A DNA stretch of 41,643 nucleotides from Sphingomonadales bacterium (GCA_016872175.1 VHBA01000016.1:1-41643); one strand, 5' to 3'; shown: positions 1 through 9,370, numbered from the stretch's first letter. The notes: generated from the letters alone by a model not told the origin. Translations and numbers: made by a program.

Positions 1-145
1 TGAGCAGGCCGGTGGCATGGCACACTCGGGTAAAGAGCGCATTCTTGATATTATGCCGACAGATTTACACCAGCGTTCTCCGCTTTTTATTGGAAGCACG
101 GATATGGTGAATCAGGCGCTGGAATATCTGCACAGGTTTTCCTGA
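1..145 (+). CDS. fbp: Fructose-1,6-bisphosphatase class I, C-terminal fragment
   Basis: The last 47 residues of a gene whose 5' part lies outside the window (reading frame from base 2, stop TGA at 143-145). The fragment begins EQAGG and continues with a GKERILDI stretch and a [11 protein letters not shown] segment, the typical end of class I fructose-1,6-bisphosphatase, where the EQAGG glutamate helps bind metal and the sugar phosphate. The enzyme hydrolyses fructose-1,6-bisphosphate to fructose-6-phosphate in the cytoplasm as the committed step of gluconeogenesis. It is convergent with recO, and the two stop codons directly abut with no spacer. The family call rests only on this C-terminal signature. 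Confidence 0.85.
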   Translation, partial: EQAGGMAHSGKERILDIMPTDLHQRSPLFIGSTDMVNQALEYLHRFS

Positions 146-814
146 TTAGCCATCCAGCACATCCAGCATTACTTTAAAAGTCCTTACGTCTTTTCCGGGG
201 AAAACAGCTTCACCCATGAAGGCAAGTAGTGCTTCTGCGAGTTTTCTACGCGTGAGCCTATCGACGACTGGGGTTTCCCTGTTACATAATTTTATTAATA
301 GTAATCGGTTATTTTCCTCTGTGATTCCGCTAGACCAACCGGTATTTAGGTAGGGTTCATCTGCATGCAGGGTAAGGCCATGACCCGCTGATTCACATAA
401 ATTGATTATGAACCTGTGCAGGAACCATAAATCTGTCTCCTTGCTGTGATAAAGACGCGAAAAATCAGTTTTAACTGTCAAAAAGAGATTTTCATCAGGC
501 ATAGAATCTGGCAAGGTGTTTCTGATGAGCTCCGTGCAAATAAGTGCCGTATTTGAAGCTATAAAATCTTCAGACATAAACGGTTCAACTGCCTTTATTT
601 CCTTTGCCCTAAGCAAATTTTGTCTTTCGGAAAAATTGAATACAATTTCTAGAAATGTGCCAGGTCTTAAAAGTGCGCTTTTCCCTTTTTTCCCTTGAAC
701 TCCTGAGAAAATAAAGGCGAGGATGCCATGTGACTGACAAAACAGATGAACTACAGCCGAGTTTTCACCGTAGGGTATTTTTTTGAGAACCAGGGCTTCT
801 GTTTTTATCAGCAT
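146..814 (-). CDS. recO: DNA repair protein RecO
   Basis: A 222-aa protein starting MLIKTEALVLKKIPYGENS, the standard opening of RecO, whose N-terminal OB fold covers about residues 1-80 and is followed by an alpha-helical domain. RecO works with RecR and RecF to load RecA onto SSB-coated single-stranded DNA in gap repair. The length is slightly below the usual 230-250. The helical part lacks the four-cysteine zinc site seen in some RecO proteins. The ATG overlaps the stop of the upstream PD40 gene in a TGATG arrangement at 812-816, so translation is probably coupled. I see no separate promoter. Confidence 0.85.
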   Translation of the reverse strand: MLIKTEALVLKKIPYGENSAVVHLFCQSHGILAFIFSGVQGKKGKSALLRPGTFLEIVFNFSERQNLLRAKEIKAVEPFMSEDFIASNTALICTELIRNTLPDSMPDENLFLTVKTDFSRLYHSKETDLWFLHRFIINLCESAGHGLTLHADEPYLNTGWSSGITEENNRLLLIKLCNRETPVVDRLTRRKLAEALLAFMGEAVFPGKDVRTFKVMLDVLDG

Positions 815-1887
815 CAGTCAATCCAGTCGGCAATAAACAGGTTGGTAGCCCTGCCTCCGCCATTGTTTCTGTTTGACGAAAAAATCAATTGTCTTCCGTT
901 TGGGGAAAACATGGGGAAGGAGTTGAATATACTTTCTGTTGTAATCTGTTCAAGATGGCTTCCATCCTTATCAATCATAAAAAGCTGGAAGTCGTATCCG
1001 CGTTTGCTTTTATGGTTGCTGGAGAAAATGATTTTTTTGCCTCCCGGGTGGTAAAACGGAGCCCAGTTGGCTTTGCCAAGTGCTGTAACCTGTTTGATGT
1101 CGGAACCATCCACATTAATGGTATAGATTTCCATGTTCGTAGGTTCAACCAGATTGCGGGACAGAAGCTCTTTATATTTCGCAATATCTTCTTCGGTTTT
1201 GGGTCTGCTGCTTCTGAATACTATTTTTTTACTGTCTGGGCTGAAAAAAGCACCTCCATCATAGCCAAGGCCGAAAGTTAGCTGCTTCTGGTTGCTGCCA
1301 TCAATATTCATGATCCACAGTTCCAGATCACCACTCCGGGTGCTGGTAAAGACAATTTTTTTACCATCGGGTGAAACTGTGGCTTCTGCATCATAGCCGG
1401 AGTCGGTGGTAAGTCTTGCGGTGATATTGCCCTTTAAATCTGATACAAAAATGTCATATCCGGTATACAGTGGCCAAACATAAGCTCCTTTTGTTTCAGG
1501 AGGTGGTGGACAGTTTTTGTTTTCGAGGTGGGTACTGGCAAATAATATATGCTTGTTGTCAGGCATGAAATAGGAGCATGTTGTTCTGCCTTCACCTGTT
1601 GAGATTAGGTTCGGGATATAGCCGGAGTCTCCAAATTGGGAAATTTTTGATGTGTAAATTTGATCGCATTGCACACCCCAGGCAGTGTTATTACTTTGAA
1701 AGGTAACTGATTTGCCATTGAAACTCCAATAGGCTTCTGCGTTATCACCACCAAAAGTCAATTGTCTGATGTTCAGCAAGTGTTTTTCTTCTTTGCCGGA
1801 AGGAATTGTAATATGCTTTTTTCTGTTTACGCAGGCTGCAAATATTGCAATAAGGCCAAACAGCAGGGTAATCCTAAACATGAGCAT
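814..1887 (-). CDS. PD40/TolB-like beta-propeller lipoprotein
   Basis: A 357-aa protein with a hydrophobic signal segment ending in a lipobox (IFAAC, Cys19), so it is predicted to be a lipoprotein. The rest is a series of WD40-like PD40 blades: repeats of SPDGKKIVFTSTRSGD and FSPDSKKIVFRSSRP type, each pairing an SPDG/SPNG turn with an I-x-F-x-S-x-R strand. Such TolB-like propellers bind peptides or sugars in the periplasm, but the partner cannot be deduced here. Upstream at 1909-1902 (minus strand) a TAACTTCG box may act as a promoter. It precedes recO with a 1-nt overlap; a functional link is not obvious. The first of two in-frame ATGs is used. Confidence 0.75.
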   Translation of the reverse strand: MLMFRITLLFGLIAIFAACVNRKKHITIPSGKEEKHLLNIRQLTFGGDNAEAYWSFNGKSVTFQSNNTAWGVQCDQIYTSKISQFGDSGYIPNLISTGEGRTTCSYFMPDNKHILFASTHLENKNCPPPPETKGAYVWPLYTGYDIFVSDLKGNITARLTTDSGYDAEATVSPDGKKIVFTSTRSGDLELWIMNIDGSNQKQLTFGLGYDGGAFFSPDSKKIVFRSSRPKTEEDIAKYKELLSRNLVEPTNMEIYTINVDGSDIKQVTALGKANWAPFYHPGGKKIIFSSNHKSKRGYDFQLFMIDKDGSHLEQITTESIFNSFPMFSPNGRQLIFSSNRNNGGGRATNLFIADWID

Positions 1888-1945
1888 TAATCAAAGGGCC
1901 GCGAAGTTACGTTTTTAACTGTGGGTAAGGAAGAATATTGGGCCT

Positions 1946-2980
1946 TTATTTTAGCAATTCCCAGGCAATTTTTGGATAGCCTTTCTCACCTTTGTCATTA
2001 TAGAAATCCACGAAACGCATTTTGAAATAATTTCCTTTTGCATCCAAGATGATAAATATTTTCTTTTGGTTTACTGTGTACTTATTGGCTGTCAGGCTCC
2101 AGGTTTTCCAGTCATAGCCAATTTCATTTAGAAAATCGCTCAGGATGAGGGCTTTTGCATATTTGAGATCGATAGTATTAAAGTCCACAATGTTATTTAG
2201 TTCCAACACTTTTACCTTATTGGGATTGGTTAAAACTCCACGCAATATGTATGGCAAGGTTGTACCCAAAGTTTCTTCAGTTACAGTTTGTTTATAGGTG
2301 GTAATAACCATATCCCAGTTATCGCGGGTGAACGGTTCGTTAAAAACCTCTTTTTCACTTGAGAAGCTATAGTATGCGTAATTATAATCATTTTTTGCAC
2401 TTATATAAACATCATGAGGTATGGTATCTGTTAGTATGCCCCACTGGAAATGATAGGAAGCACCTTCTCTGCCCAGCATTTTCAGCTTGATGAACTTTTT
2501 GGAACCGAGAGAGTCGACACCTCTATTTATAATGTAGAGCCGGTCTTTGGGTTTTGCTTTTCCCATTTGGTAGCTTTCCCACCAACCTGAAAAAGAAAGA
2601 GAATCAGAATGGCCGTTTGGATTATCAAAAGTCCATTCGTATTTGGAAACATCAATAAAACGGAAATCCCTGAAGTTTGTGCCCTCCGAATAGGTTACAC
2701 CATAGTTACTGTGTTTACCTGTATTGATAATTATGTTATTTTTTTCGCTCCAAGAGAATGCAATGTCCCAGAGGCCAAAGGCATTTGACGCCGTTTTTTG
2801 GGTCGAAAATTCAAACCAAAGCTGATTTTCATAATTTTCCCCCATGGCAAATGTGGCAGACTGTGTTCCAATAGGCACATCCGGCGCGGAGTATAGCCGC
2901 TCATCCTTTTCACATCCTGATATTGTGAAAAACAATATCAGTAATCCCATCCACAAGCTATATGTAATAAAGTGCCTCAA
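1946..2980 (-). CDS. HmuY-like lipoprotein, probable haem-binding
   Basis: A 344-aa predicted lipoprotein: a hydrophobic N-terminus followed by lipobox TISGC (Cys23). Residues 47-76 carry MGENYENQLWFEF, then a GLWDIAF segment, matching the HmuY pattern of a strand pair around a W-D-I-A-F motif; a second copy-like segment (DNWDMVITTY) follows near residue 240. HmuY is a surface lipoprotein that captures haem and passes it to the TonB receptor HmuR in Porphyromonas gingivalis. The start is TTG, overlapping the stop of the TonB-receptor gene as TTGA (2977-2980), so it is the distal gene of the uptake operon. The ligand is inferred from family and context; haem-coordinating residues were not identified. 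Confidence 0.72.
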   Translation of the reverse strand: MRHFITYSLWMGLLILFFTISGCEKDERLYSAPDVPIGTQSATFAMGENYENQLWFEFSTQKTASNAFGLWDIAFSWSEKNNIIINTGKHSNYGVTYSEGTNFRDFRFIDVSKYEWTFDNPNGHSDSLSFSGWWESYQMGKAKPKDRLYIINRGVDSLGSKKFIKLKMLGREGASYHFQWGILTDTIPHDVYISAKNDYNYAYYSFSSEKEVFNEPFTRDNWDMVITTYKQTVTEETLGTTLPYILRGVLTNPNKVKVLELNNIVDFNTIDLKYAKALILSDFLNEIGYDWKTWSLTANKYTVNQKKIFIILDAKGNYFKMRFVDFYNDKGEKGYPKIAWELLK

Positions 2981-5250
2981 TTTATATCGTAACTAAACCT
3001 TAAAAACAGGGTTCTTCCGGGTGTAATATTTACATTCATACCTTGCTCGGAATGTGGTGTCAGGTTGCGTCTGGTGGAAGCAAGCGTGGTAACCCCAAGA
3101 ATATTTTTTACCCCACAGGAAATATTCAGTCCTGCTTTTGGAAAAGCCTTTTGTGCTGTCAAATCCAGCAAATAGAAACCTGCAGTTCTGTAGCGTTCGT
3201 TATTTTCCATGTAGCCTATGGTTGGACTCGTATATCTGCTAAAAAGAGAAACAGAAGCCTTTTGCGATCCGAATTTACGTGTAAGATTGAATGCAAATTG
3301 CCCGTTCAGATAAGCACTTTGATTTACAGAGTCTGCCTGCTCTAGTAAGTCATAAACAGTCAGCAGCGTACCAGACAGCTGCATGGTGAATTTTTGGTTG
3401 TGAAATTCGAAATTGGTGCTGAGACCCTGAGAGCGAAAGCGCCCTATATTGATGTAGGTGTAGTAATTGGTATTCAAGTCAATCAATGCAAGGTTGATTT
3501 TATTTCTGATTATGTTGTTAAACAAAGAAAAGCTGAAGATAGCACCAGATGTACTTGAAAATGGGTGTCTGTAGTCGAAGGAAAGGATGAAATTATCAGA
3601 AATTTCTGCCTTCAAACTGTCGTTTCCGTGTACGTTGTGGCTCATGTCAACAAAGTAAAAGTTGAGTTCCTTTAGAGAAGGAGCCCTAAAACCTTTGGCA
3701 TAGCTACCGCGGAAAGAGAGATGTTTAGATAAATTGTATTTAAGTTGCAGTGACGGAATTAACGGAGCCATTTTAATTCTGTCGCCGAATACAGAGGTTA
3801 TAATTGGATTACCAAACCTTGAATTGTGTAAAATGCGCAGTGATGGCCTGACTTGCCATTCTCTGCTAGGTGAGTATTCCATGGCGCCAAAAACTGCTAC
3901 GTCAGTAATACCGGGCAATTGGGCCGGAATGCGCTTGCCCAGCGCAGTTTCTCTCATAAGATCATATCCGATTGTCCATGATACAGGGTTTACAGGGTTT
4001 CTGAAGGTGTAAACACCACGTGAATTGAACATAGTGAAAACAGAGGTGTCCTGATCCTCAGGTCTATATGGCGTTTCAGCACCGGTCACCAAATTTCTTT
4101 TTATGGTATTCTTTGATCTGTTGAAATAATTGAAGGCGTTTTGCCATTCAAACCGGCTAAAAGTATTAATTTTAAATACGGAATGAATGGTATTGTCAAG
4201 ACGTGTAGTTGCGTAAACGGAGTTATACCCTGTAACATTGGCAAGGCTGTATTCGGCATCGCTGCGGTCTGTTAATTTTTCCTGAAACAGAGAAGTTGTA
4301 ATGCGGTGGTTGCTGTTTTTAGTGTTAAGGAACAATGAAGCATCCGCAAATTGTTTGCTTTTGGGTTTCCAGTCAAAACTGCGGGTTTCACTATTGAAAT
4401 CCCTTCCCGCAAAATAATAACGACCTGCATTCATGGTAAAAGGCATCTTTTTATGCATTTTCCCTGTAACATTCACATCGTAATTGTAATTGCTGAACGC
4501 CGTCATATAGTCGTGAAATACGCTGAGGCGCGTGTTAAAGCGCTGGTTGCCCGGATTTTTGGTAATGACATTGATTACTCCACCGAGCGCATCGGTTCCG
4601 TAAACAACGCTCATAGGCCCTTCGATAATTTCTATCCGTTCCACATTGCTTAAAACGATTTGCCCCAGGTCCACATTGCCGTTTATCCTTCCAATTACAG
4701 GTATACCGTTAATTAAAATTTTAATATCCTGTCCTCCAATACCTTGCATAATAGCATTGCTCCCCATTACGGCGTCTTGCCCCACCTGAATATTGGCTTC
4801 GTTGAGTAATAATTCACCAAGATTCTGGGCGCCCATTTGTGCAATTTTCTCTTTGGGTATAACCCTAATCAGGTAAGGATTGTCAGCAATGGCTCTTGGT
4901 CCGGTCGCACCGGTAATGGTTACCGGATTTATGAGTAGGTTTTTTTGTTTTAAGGTGACAATAATTTGATTGTCCAGTGCAGTAAACGTGCCTTCAAAGC
5001 CTGACATGGAATCAGAAGGTGAAATAACTGTTAGCTTGAAAGCTCCGCTGTTGTTAAGAAAAAATTTGCCATTTGTATCTGTCTTGCCTATTTGCAATGA
5101 TGCCTGAGGCCTGAAATCAGCCAGCACATCTGCGCCGACTATGGGTTCGCCTTCTTCATATATCAAAATAATACTGCGTTGCTGGGCAAACACAGTTGAA
5201 AACCCTGTTAAAAGGACTATTAAATAAAATATGGTTATCTTTCGGTGCAA
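2977..5250 (-). CDS. TonB-dependent outer-membrane receptor (HmuR-like)
   Basis: A 757-aa protein with signal peptide (cleavage after VFAQ, about residue 23). It has a carboxypeptidase-regulatory-like N-terminal domain (about 25-105), a plug domain (about 115-235, with a LIRVIPKEKIAQMGAQNLG stretch, GGQDIKILINGIP, and VERIEIIEGPMSVVYG ending in GGVINVITK) and a long beta barrel ending in the aromatic FLRFSYDIN. Such receptors import haem, iron complexes or cobalamin with energy from TonB. The flanking HmuY-like genes argue for haem or a related porphyrin or iron ligand. The start is TTG at 5250, 3 nt after the stop of the T9SS HmuY-like gene, and the end overlaps the HmuY lipoprotein gene by 4 nt. 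Confidence 0.9.
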   Translation of the reverse strand: MHRKITIFYLIVLLTGFSTVFAQQRSIILIYEEGEPIVGADVLADFRPQASLQIGKTDTNGKFFLNNSGAFKLTVISPSDSMSGFEGTFTALDNQIIVTLKQKNLLINPVTITGATGPRAIADNPYLIRVIPKEKIAQMGAQNLGELLLNEANIQVGQDAVMGSNAIMQGIGGQDIKILINGIPVIGRINGNVDLGQIVLSNVERIEIIEGPMSVVYGTDALGGVINVITKNPGNQRFNTRLSVFHDYMTAFSNYNYDVNVTGKMHKKMPFTMNAGRYYFAGRDFNSETRSFDWKPKSKQFADASLFLNTKNSNHRITTSLFQEKLTDRSDAEYSLANVTGYNSVYATTRLDNTIHSVFKINTFSRFEWQNAFNYFNRSKNTIKRNLVTGAETPYRPEDQDTSVFTMFNSRGVYTFRNPVNPVSWTIGYDLMRETALGKRIPAQLPGITDVAVFGAMEYSPSREWQVRPSLRILHNSRFGNPIITSVFGDRIKMAPLIPSLQLKYNLSKHLSFRGSYAKGFRAPSLKELNFYFVDMSHNVHGNDSLKAEISDNFILSFDYRHPFSSTSGAIFSFSLFNNIIRNKINLALIDLNTNYYTYINIGRFRSQGLSTNFEFHNQKFTMQLSGTLLTVYDLLEQADSVNQSAYLNGQFAFNLTRKFGSQKASVSLFSRYTSPTIGYMENNERYRTAGFYLLDLTAQKAFPKAGLNISCGVKNILGVTTLASTRRNLTPHSEQGMNVNITPGRTLFLRFSYDIN

Positions 5251-5253
5251 TAG

Positions 5254-6564
5254 TTATTCAATCACCAGTTTTTGGGTAAAAAGCCGTTTGCCTGATTGAA
5301 TCTGCAGAAGGTAAATGCCGGCGGGAATCTTTTCGGCTGAAATCGTATAAACATTCCATGAAGATTCGGCATTCAAGGACTGAGAAATAATTGATTTACC
5401 ATCGAGCGATTTAACGGATACAACACAGGATTTAATCTTTGGCATATCCAGTGTGAGGTAAAATATTTTGGAAGCAGGATTAGGGAATACTTTTACTGTC
5501 CCAAAAAAGTTGTCCTTTACAGACAGACTATTACGAAGCTGCATGCGGCTAAATTTGATTTTTCCGCTGGAAGAGCCGGAAAATCCGGTCATATACATGA
5601 GCCAATAGGATGTGTCTGATGGTCTGATTCTTTCAATTAGGTAGCTCATGGTGTCGCTCAGTGACCAAGTGCCACTGAATGTTTTCCAACCAGAACCAAT
5701 GCCGGTGAGATCATTTTTAAAAGACTTTGTGTAATTGCCCACCAGCCAGTTGCTGTCGGGAGTAATACTGTTAACCGGCTTTCCAAACACTTTTGAAGTG
5801 CGGGTTCCACGCTTGCTTTCGATGCCCATTACCGCGTACATTTCTGGTATGCCTGTCATAGGGTTGGGGCTAAGTTCAAAATATCGGTTAAAGCTGATAT
5901 CCCAGTCGGTGGAAACCGGCTCTCTGTTTGGCTTGGCAGTACCTATGAATTTGAAATATTTGTACATTTTGCCGGCGGCGGCGGATTGGAAAAGTGTATC
6001 GGTTGTTTCTCCGGTTCCGTCGAGATTGGCATATTTGAAAACCAAATCACCATTGGCTTTTTGCACCACTGGCCAAAATTTCACAAATTTGGTATAGGTT
6101 CCTTTGGCAGTTCCTTCCCAAGCGAGCAGGTAGAGTGAATCTCCGGTTACTTCTTTTGAATTAACATCGTAAGTTCCCCATCCAAACTTCCACTTGGACA
6201 TGTCGTTGTATAAGTTGAAGGCACCTTTGTTGTGGTCATGGATATCATTCCAAAGAAACGACCATGTTTTCCAACCTGCAGTGTCAAAAGTAGACCATGC
6301 ATCGGTTTTCCCTTTAGGATATTGGATTACGCGCAGGCCGCTCATGTGGTTGGCACGGATGCTGTTATCGCGGCTTACCGAAGTATGGGCTATATCCCAG
6401 TTGTTGACGGAAGCACTGTTTTTAGCGCCGGTTTTGATATCATAAAATATTTGATTGGCGTAGCCCGGACCCATGATGGCTGAGTCATTCAGGATTGCCT
6501 GGGCAGAGATGTTTCCCGCAGTCAACGCAAATAGAGCGGATAAAATCCGGAGGATGTATTTCAT
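5254..6564 (-). CDS. HmuY-like protein with T9SS type A sorting domain
   Basis: A 436-aa protein with a signal peptide (cleaved near NISAQA, residue 22) and a C-terminal T9SS type A domain from about residue 359 (VFPNPASKIFYL to GIYLLQIQSGKRL and FTQKLVIE). The central part aligns by eye with the HmuY-like lipoprotein at the other end of the operon: MGPGYANQIFYDI against MGENYENQLWFEF, NNWDIAH against GLWDIAF, and TDWDISFNRYF against DNWDMVITTY. It is therefore probably a hemophore-like binding protein exported across the outer membrane by T9SS and either anchored or released. It is the first gene of the operon, with a promoter box at 6598-6591. The specific ligand is inference. Confidence 0.7.
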   Translation of the reverse strand: MKYILRILSALFALTAGNISAQAILNDSAIMGPGYANQIFYDIKTGAKNSASVNNWDIAHTSVSRDNSIRANHMSGLRVIQYPKGKTDAWSTFDTAGWKTWSFLWNDIHDHNKGAFNLYNDMSKWKFGWGTYDVNSKEVTGDSLYLLAWEGTAKGTYTKFVKFWPVVQKANGDLVFKYANLDGTGETTDTLFQSAAAGKMYKYFKFIGTAKPNREPVSTDWDISFNRYFELSPNPMTGIPEMYAVMGIESKRGTRTSKVFGKPVNSITPDSNWLVGNYTKSFKNDLTGIGSGWKTFSGTWSLSDTMSYLIERIRPSDTSYWLMYMTGFSGSSSGKIKFSRMQLRNSLSVKDNFFGTVKVFPNPASKIFYLTLDMPKIKSCVVSVKSLDGKSIISQSLNAESSWNVYTISAEKIPAGIYLLQIQSGKRLFTQKLVIE

Positions 6565-6590
6565 TGTAATTTTAATTAATTTTGATGTTG

Positions 6591-6598
6591 CAAAATTA
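6591..6598 (-). promoter_or_regulatory. -7 promoter box for the HmuY/TonB operon
   Basis: The minus strand reads TAATTTTG, a perfect match to the Bacteroidota -7 consensus TAnnTTTG, ending 26 nt before the ATG at 6564. I do not find a convincing -33 TTG at the usual spacing. No Fur-like palindrome is obvious in the 180-bp divergent region shared with hscA. Confidence 0.5.
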
Positions 6599-6691
6599 CC
6601 TCTTTCTTGCTTAACATTGCTGTGTTTGGGCTTTTTGAATTGTCATTTTTGGGTAATGAAATGGATGGGTTATTTTCCTTGTGTAAAGAAC

Positions 6692-6720
6692 TTTGGGCTG
6701 TGGATTGTGTTGTACCTTTG
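6692..6720 (+). promoter_or_regulatory. Bacteroidota-type promoter of hscA
   Basis: TTTG at 6692-6695, a 17-nt spacer, then TACCTTTG at 6713-6720. Both elements match the -33 and -7 consensus. The -7 box ends 25 nt before the TTG start of hscA. This is the most complete promoter seen in the window. Confidence 0.65.
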
Positions 6721-6745
6721 TAACTTCTGAAGGGATTGGTAAGTT

Positions 6746-8608
6746 TTGGCAAAAATCAGCATAAATATAAAGTCTGGTACTTTAGAAAAAGAAGGTCTGG
6801 TGGTGGGCATAGATTTGGGTACTACCAACAGTCTTGTGGCAATGATAAACCCGGATACCGGTAAACCGGAAATTCTTGGTAAGACAGATGAATTGATGGT
6901 TCCTTCTGTGGTTCACATTACCCACGACGGTATTCCGGTTGTAGGCTCTGCAGCACGTCAGGCGTTGATCTCACACCCGGAAAGCACCATTTTCTCGGTA
7001 AAGCGGCTGTTGGGAAGGAGCTACAAAGATGTTGAGGCTCATGCCCCTTATTACACCTATCGTATTTTGGATGAAGCAGACGAAAAGTTGGTTCGTATTG
7101 AGGTCAATGGCAAATATTTTACCCCAATTGAACTGAGTTCAGAAATTCTAGCGGAACTCAAAAGAAGGGCAGAAGCGATAACCGGTAAATCTGTCAGCCG
7201 CGCTGTAATTACTGTGCCTGCATATTTTAATGACAGTCAGCGACAGGCAACCCGTGATGCAGGGAAGATGGCGGGTCTTGAAGTGCTCCGCATCGTGAAT
7301 GAGCCCACAGTGGCAAGTCTTGCTTATGGCCTGGGATTAAATAGCAGCGAGGCTAAAACCATTGTTGTCTATGATCTGGGCGGCGGAACTTTTGATGTTT
7401 CAGTGCTTCGTATAGAAGATGGGGTTTTTGAAGTACTGAGTACGCAGGGAGACACCTATTTGGGGGGTGATGACTTTGATAGAGAAATTGTAAGACACTG
7501 GATAAAGTCGCTACCTGAAAATATACATTCAGATGCCTTTAAATCCCTTCGTCTGCTTGCTGAAGAAGCTAAAAAGCAGGTTTGTGGAGGAGGGGTTTTT
7601 GAAGAATTATTTAACCATGTCGACGGCCAATACAAGCTAGCGCTGGATTTCAATATTTTCGAATCTTTAACCACACACCTGTTGGATAAAACCATTCAAT
7701 GTCTACAAATGGCGCTGAGTGATGCTCAACTTAGCTATGATGAGGTTGATGAGGTGGTTATGGTGGGTGGTAGCACGCGCATGCCTTTTGTGAAGCAACG
7801 TTTGGTAGATTTGTTTGGTCATATAAAAGTGAACGATACCTTAAATCCGGATGAAGTAGTGGCTTTGGGCGCGGCAGTTGAGGCAGATGTGCTGGCAGGC
7901 AACAGAACGGATATTTTGCTTCTGGATGTTACTCCGCTGAGCTTGGGAATAGAAACACTGGGCGGGTTAATGGATGTATTGATTCCACGAAACACCAGAA
8001 TTCCTTGCAAATATGTGAAAAACTACACCACTTCCGTTGACGGGCAGGTCAAGATGAGTATTGCCGTATATCAGGGAGAGCGGGAGCTTACCGCCGAAAA
8101 CAGAAAACTGGGAGAATTGCTGCTGACCGGTATTCCCGCCATGCCTGCCGGAATGCCCAAAATCGAAGTAGCTTTTTTACTTAATGCAGACGGAATATTG
8201 ACCGTAGAAGCAAAAGAAATGAGAAGTGGCGTTCAGCAACATATTGAAATTAAACCTCAGTATGGTTTATCTGATACTGATGTAGAGCGAATGCTGCTGG
8301 ATAGTTTGAGTAATGCCAAGGATGACGTTGCAAGACGCATGCTTGTAGAGGCCAGAACGGAAGCAGAGCAGATGATTTACACAATCACCCGGTTTTTGGG
8401 AAAAAATGCAGCCTTACTTAGCGATGGTGAAATAAAAGAAACCCTTGAGCTTTGCAATTCTCTTAAAACTAAACTTGTAAATTCGGACAAGGACACAATA
8501 CTTCAGGGTGTTGACGCGTTAAATGAATTTACAAGGCCTTTTGCTGAAAGGTTAATGAATAAAGCTGTGTCTTCAGCATTGCAAGGATCACATATTGATA
8601 AAGTATGA
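6746..8608 (+). CDS. hscA: Hsp70-family Fe-S assembly chaperone HscA
   Basis: A 620-aa Hsp70 with all ATPase signatures: GIDLGTTNS (21-29), a YDLGGGTFDVSVL phosphate-2 segment and VVMVGGSTRMPFV, followed by the substrate-binding domain with LLLDVTPLSLGIETLGG. It lacks the Gly/Met-rich tail of DnaK. Its opening MAKISINIKSG and length fit HscA, the chaperone that helps transfer Fe-S clusters from the IscU scaffold. The start is TTG at 6746; no in-frame ATG lies upstream, a purine-rich GAAGGGA occurs at 6728-6734, and the protein start fits the family. No iscU, hscB or fdx is adjacent. It overlaps the next gene by 4 nt (ATGA). A specialised DnaK paralogue is the alternative. Confidence 0.82.
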   Translation: MAKISINIKSGTLEKEGLVVGIDLGTTNSLVAMINPDTGKPEILGKTDELMVPSVVHITHDGIPVVGSAARQALISHPESTIFSVKRLLGRSYKDVEAHAPYYTYRILDEADEKLVRIEVNGKYFTPIELSSEILAELKRRAEAITGKSVSRAVITVPAYFNDSQRQATRDAGKMAGLEVLRIVNEPTVASLAYGLGLNSSEAKTIVVYDLGGGTFDVSVLRIEDGVFEVLSTQGDTYLGGDDFDREIVRHWIKSLPENIHSDAFKSLRLLAEEAKKQVCGGGVFEELFNHVDGQYKLALDFNIFESLTTHLLDKTIQCLQMALSDAQLSYDEVDEVVMVGGSTRMPFVKQRLVDLFGHIKVNDTLNPDEVVALGAAVEADVLAGNRTDILLLDVTPLSLGIETLGGLMDVLIPRNTRIPCKYVKNYTTSVDGQVKMSIAVYQGERELTAENRKLGELLLTGIPAMPAGMPKIEVAFLLNADGILTVEAKEMRSGVQQHIEIKPQYGLSDTDVERMLLDSLSNAKDDVARRMLVEARTEAEQMIYTITRFLGKNAALLSDGEIKETLELCNSLKTKLVNSDKDTILQGVDALNEFTRPFAERLMNKAVSSALQGSHIDKV

Positions 8609-9333
8609 AGCGCAAGGCCATTATATTGGTGAGTTTTTTGAGTTGTGCTTTTGTAAATGCACAAACGTGGACAGATGCAGAAATGCTAGAGCGGCAGAAT
8701 TATGGATTGAAACTGGGTTTGAACTTTACCTCAATGTGGGGTGGTGAACTGCAGAATCCCTGGCCATATTTTGGCCCGACTGCGGGGTTTTTCTGGCACA
8801 CCAAAGAAACAAAAAAGCCATTTATGTTTCAGACAGGTTTTGAAGGTAGTTTGAGGGGCAGCAACTTTGCCAATAAAAGCACTGATTTTCCGGGTGGGGG
8901 TAATACCAACTACCGCCGTATTGGCCTTATTACGGCAGATGTGCCAATACTGCTTAATTATCGACTGGGTCCAAAGAAAGAAAACCGAACACGTGTAATT
9001 CAGGCCGGTGCAATGGTTTCTGCAACCATGAGAAGCACAGTTTATCTCGGTGAAGATAAATTACCGGCACAGCACTTTCTGGATAGCACAAGCCATTTAT
9101 ATCAATGGGATAACCTTCCGCTAAAACCCATAGAATTTTTAGCGGTTATAGGTTACCAAGACCGCGGAATCTCTGCAGGCTGGCAAGTTCAATTGCAAGT
9201 TGGCATCAATAATCTGAATGACGTAAAAATAAAAAACGGGAATATAATTCCGTTTATGCCTTATGCATATCCGGCAACCAATACCGGTAAACGTATTAGC
9301 ACCTGGAACCTAAAGTTCAGTGCACTGTTTTAG
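8605..9333 (+). CDS. PorT-like outer-membrane beta-barrel protein
   Basis: A 242-aa protein with a signal peptide (cleavage after CAFVNAQ, about residue 20) and alternating amphipathic strands typical of the outer-membrane barrel family that includes PorT: YGLKLGLNFTSMWGG near the start, YRRIGLITADVPILLNYRLG in the middle and an aromatic ending ...LKFSALF. PorT itself is needed for T9SS, but the family is large and this member may have another role. Translation is coupled to hscA through ATGA at 8605-8608, a pairing that does not obviously reflect a shared function. No T9SS core genes are in the window. Confidence 0.65.
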   Translation: MKRKAIILVSFLSCAFVNAQTWTDAEMLERQNYGLKLGLNFTSMWGGELQNPWPYFGPTAGFFWHTKETKKPFMFQTGFEGSLRGSNFANKSTDFPGGGNTNYRRIGLITADVPILLNYRLGPKKENRTRVIQAGAMVSATMRSTVYLGEDKLPAQHFLDSTSHLYQWDNLPLKPIEFLAVIGYQDRGISAGWQVQLQVGINNLNDVKIKNGNIIPFMPYAYPATNTGKRISTWNLKFSALF

Positions 9334-9354
9334 GGCTTTGCAATGCGTTTTGCT

Positions 9355-9362
9355 TAATTTTG
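9355..9362 (+). promoter_or_regulatory. -7 promoter box for mtaB
   Basis: TAATTTTG matches TAnnTTTG and ends 8 nt before the ATG of mtaB at 9371, implying a leader of only a few nucleotides. A TTTG lies at 9337-9340 but with a short 14-nt spacer. Confidence 0.45.
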
Positions 9363-9370
9363 CTGATTGA

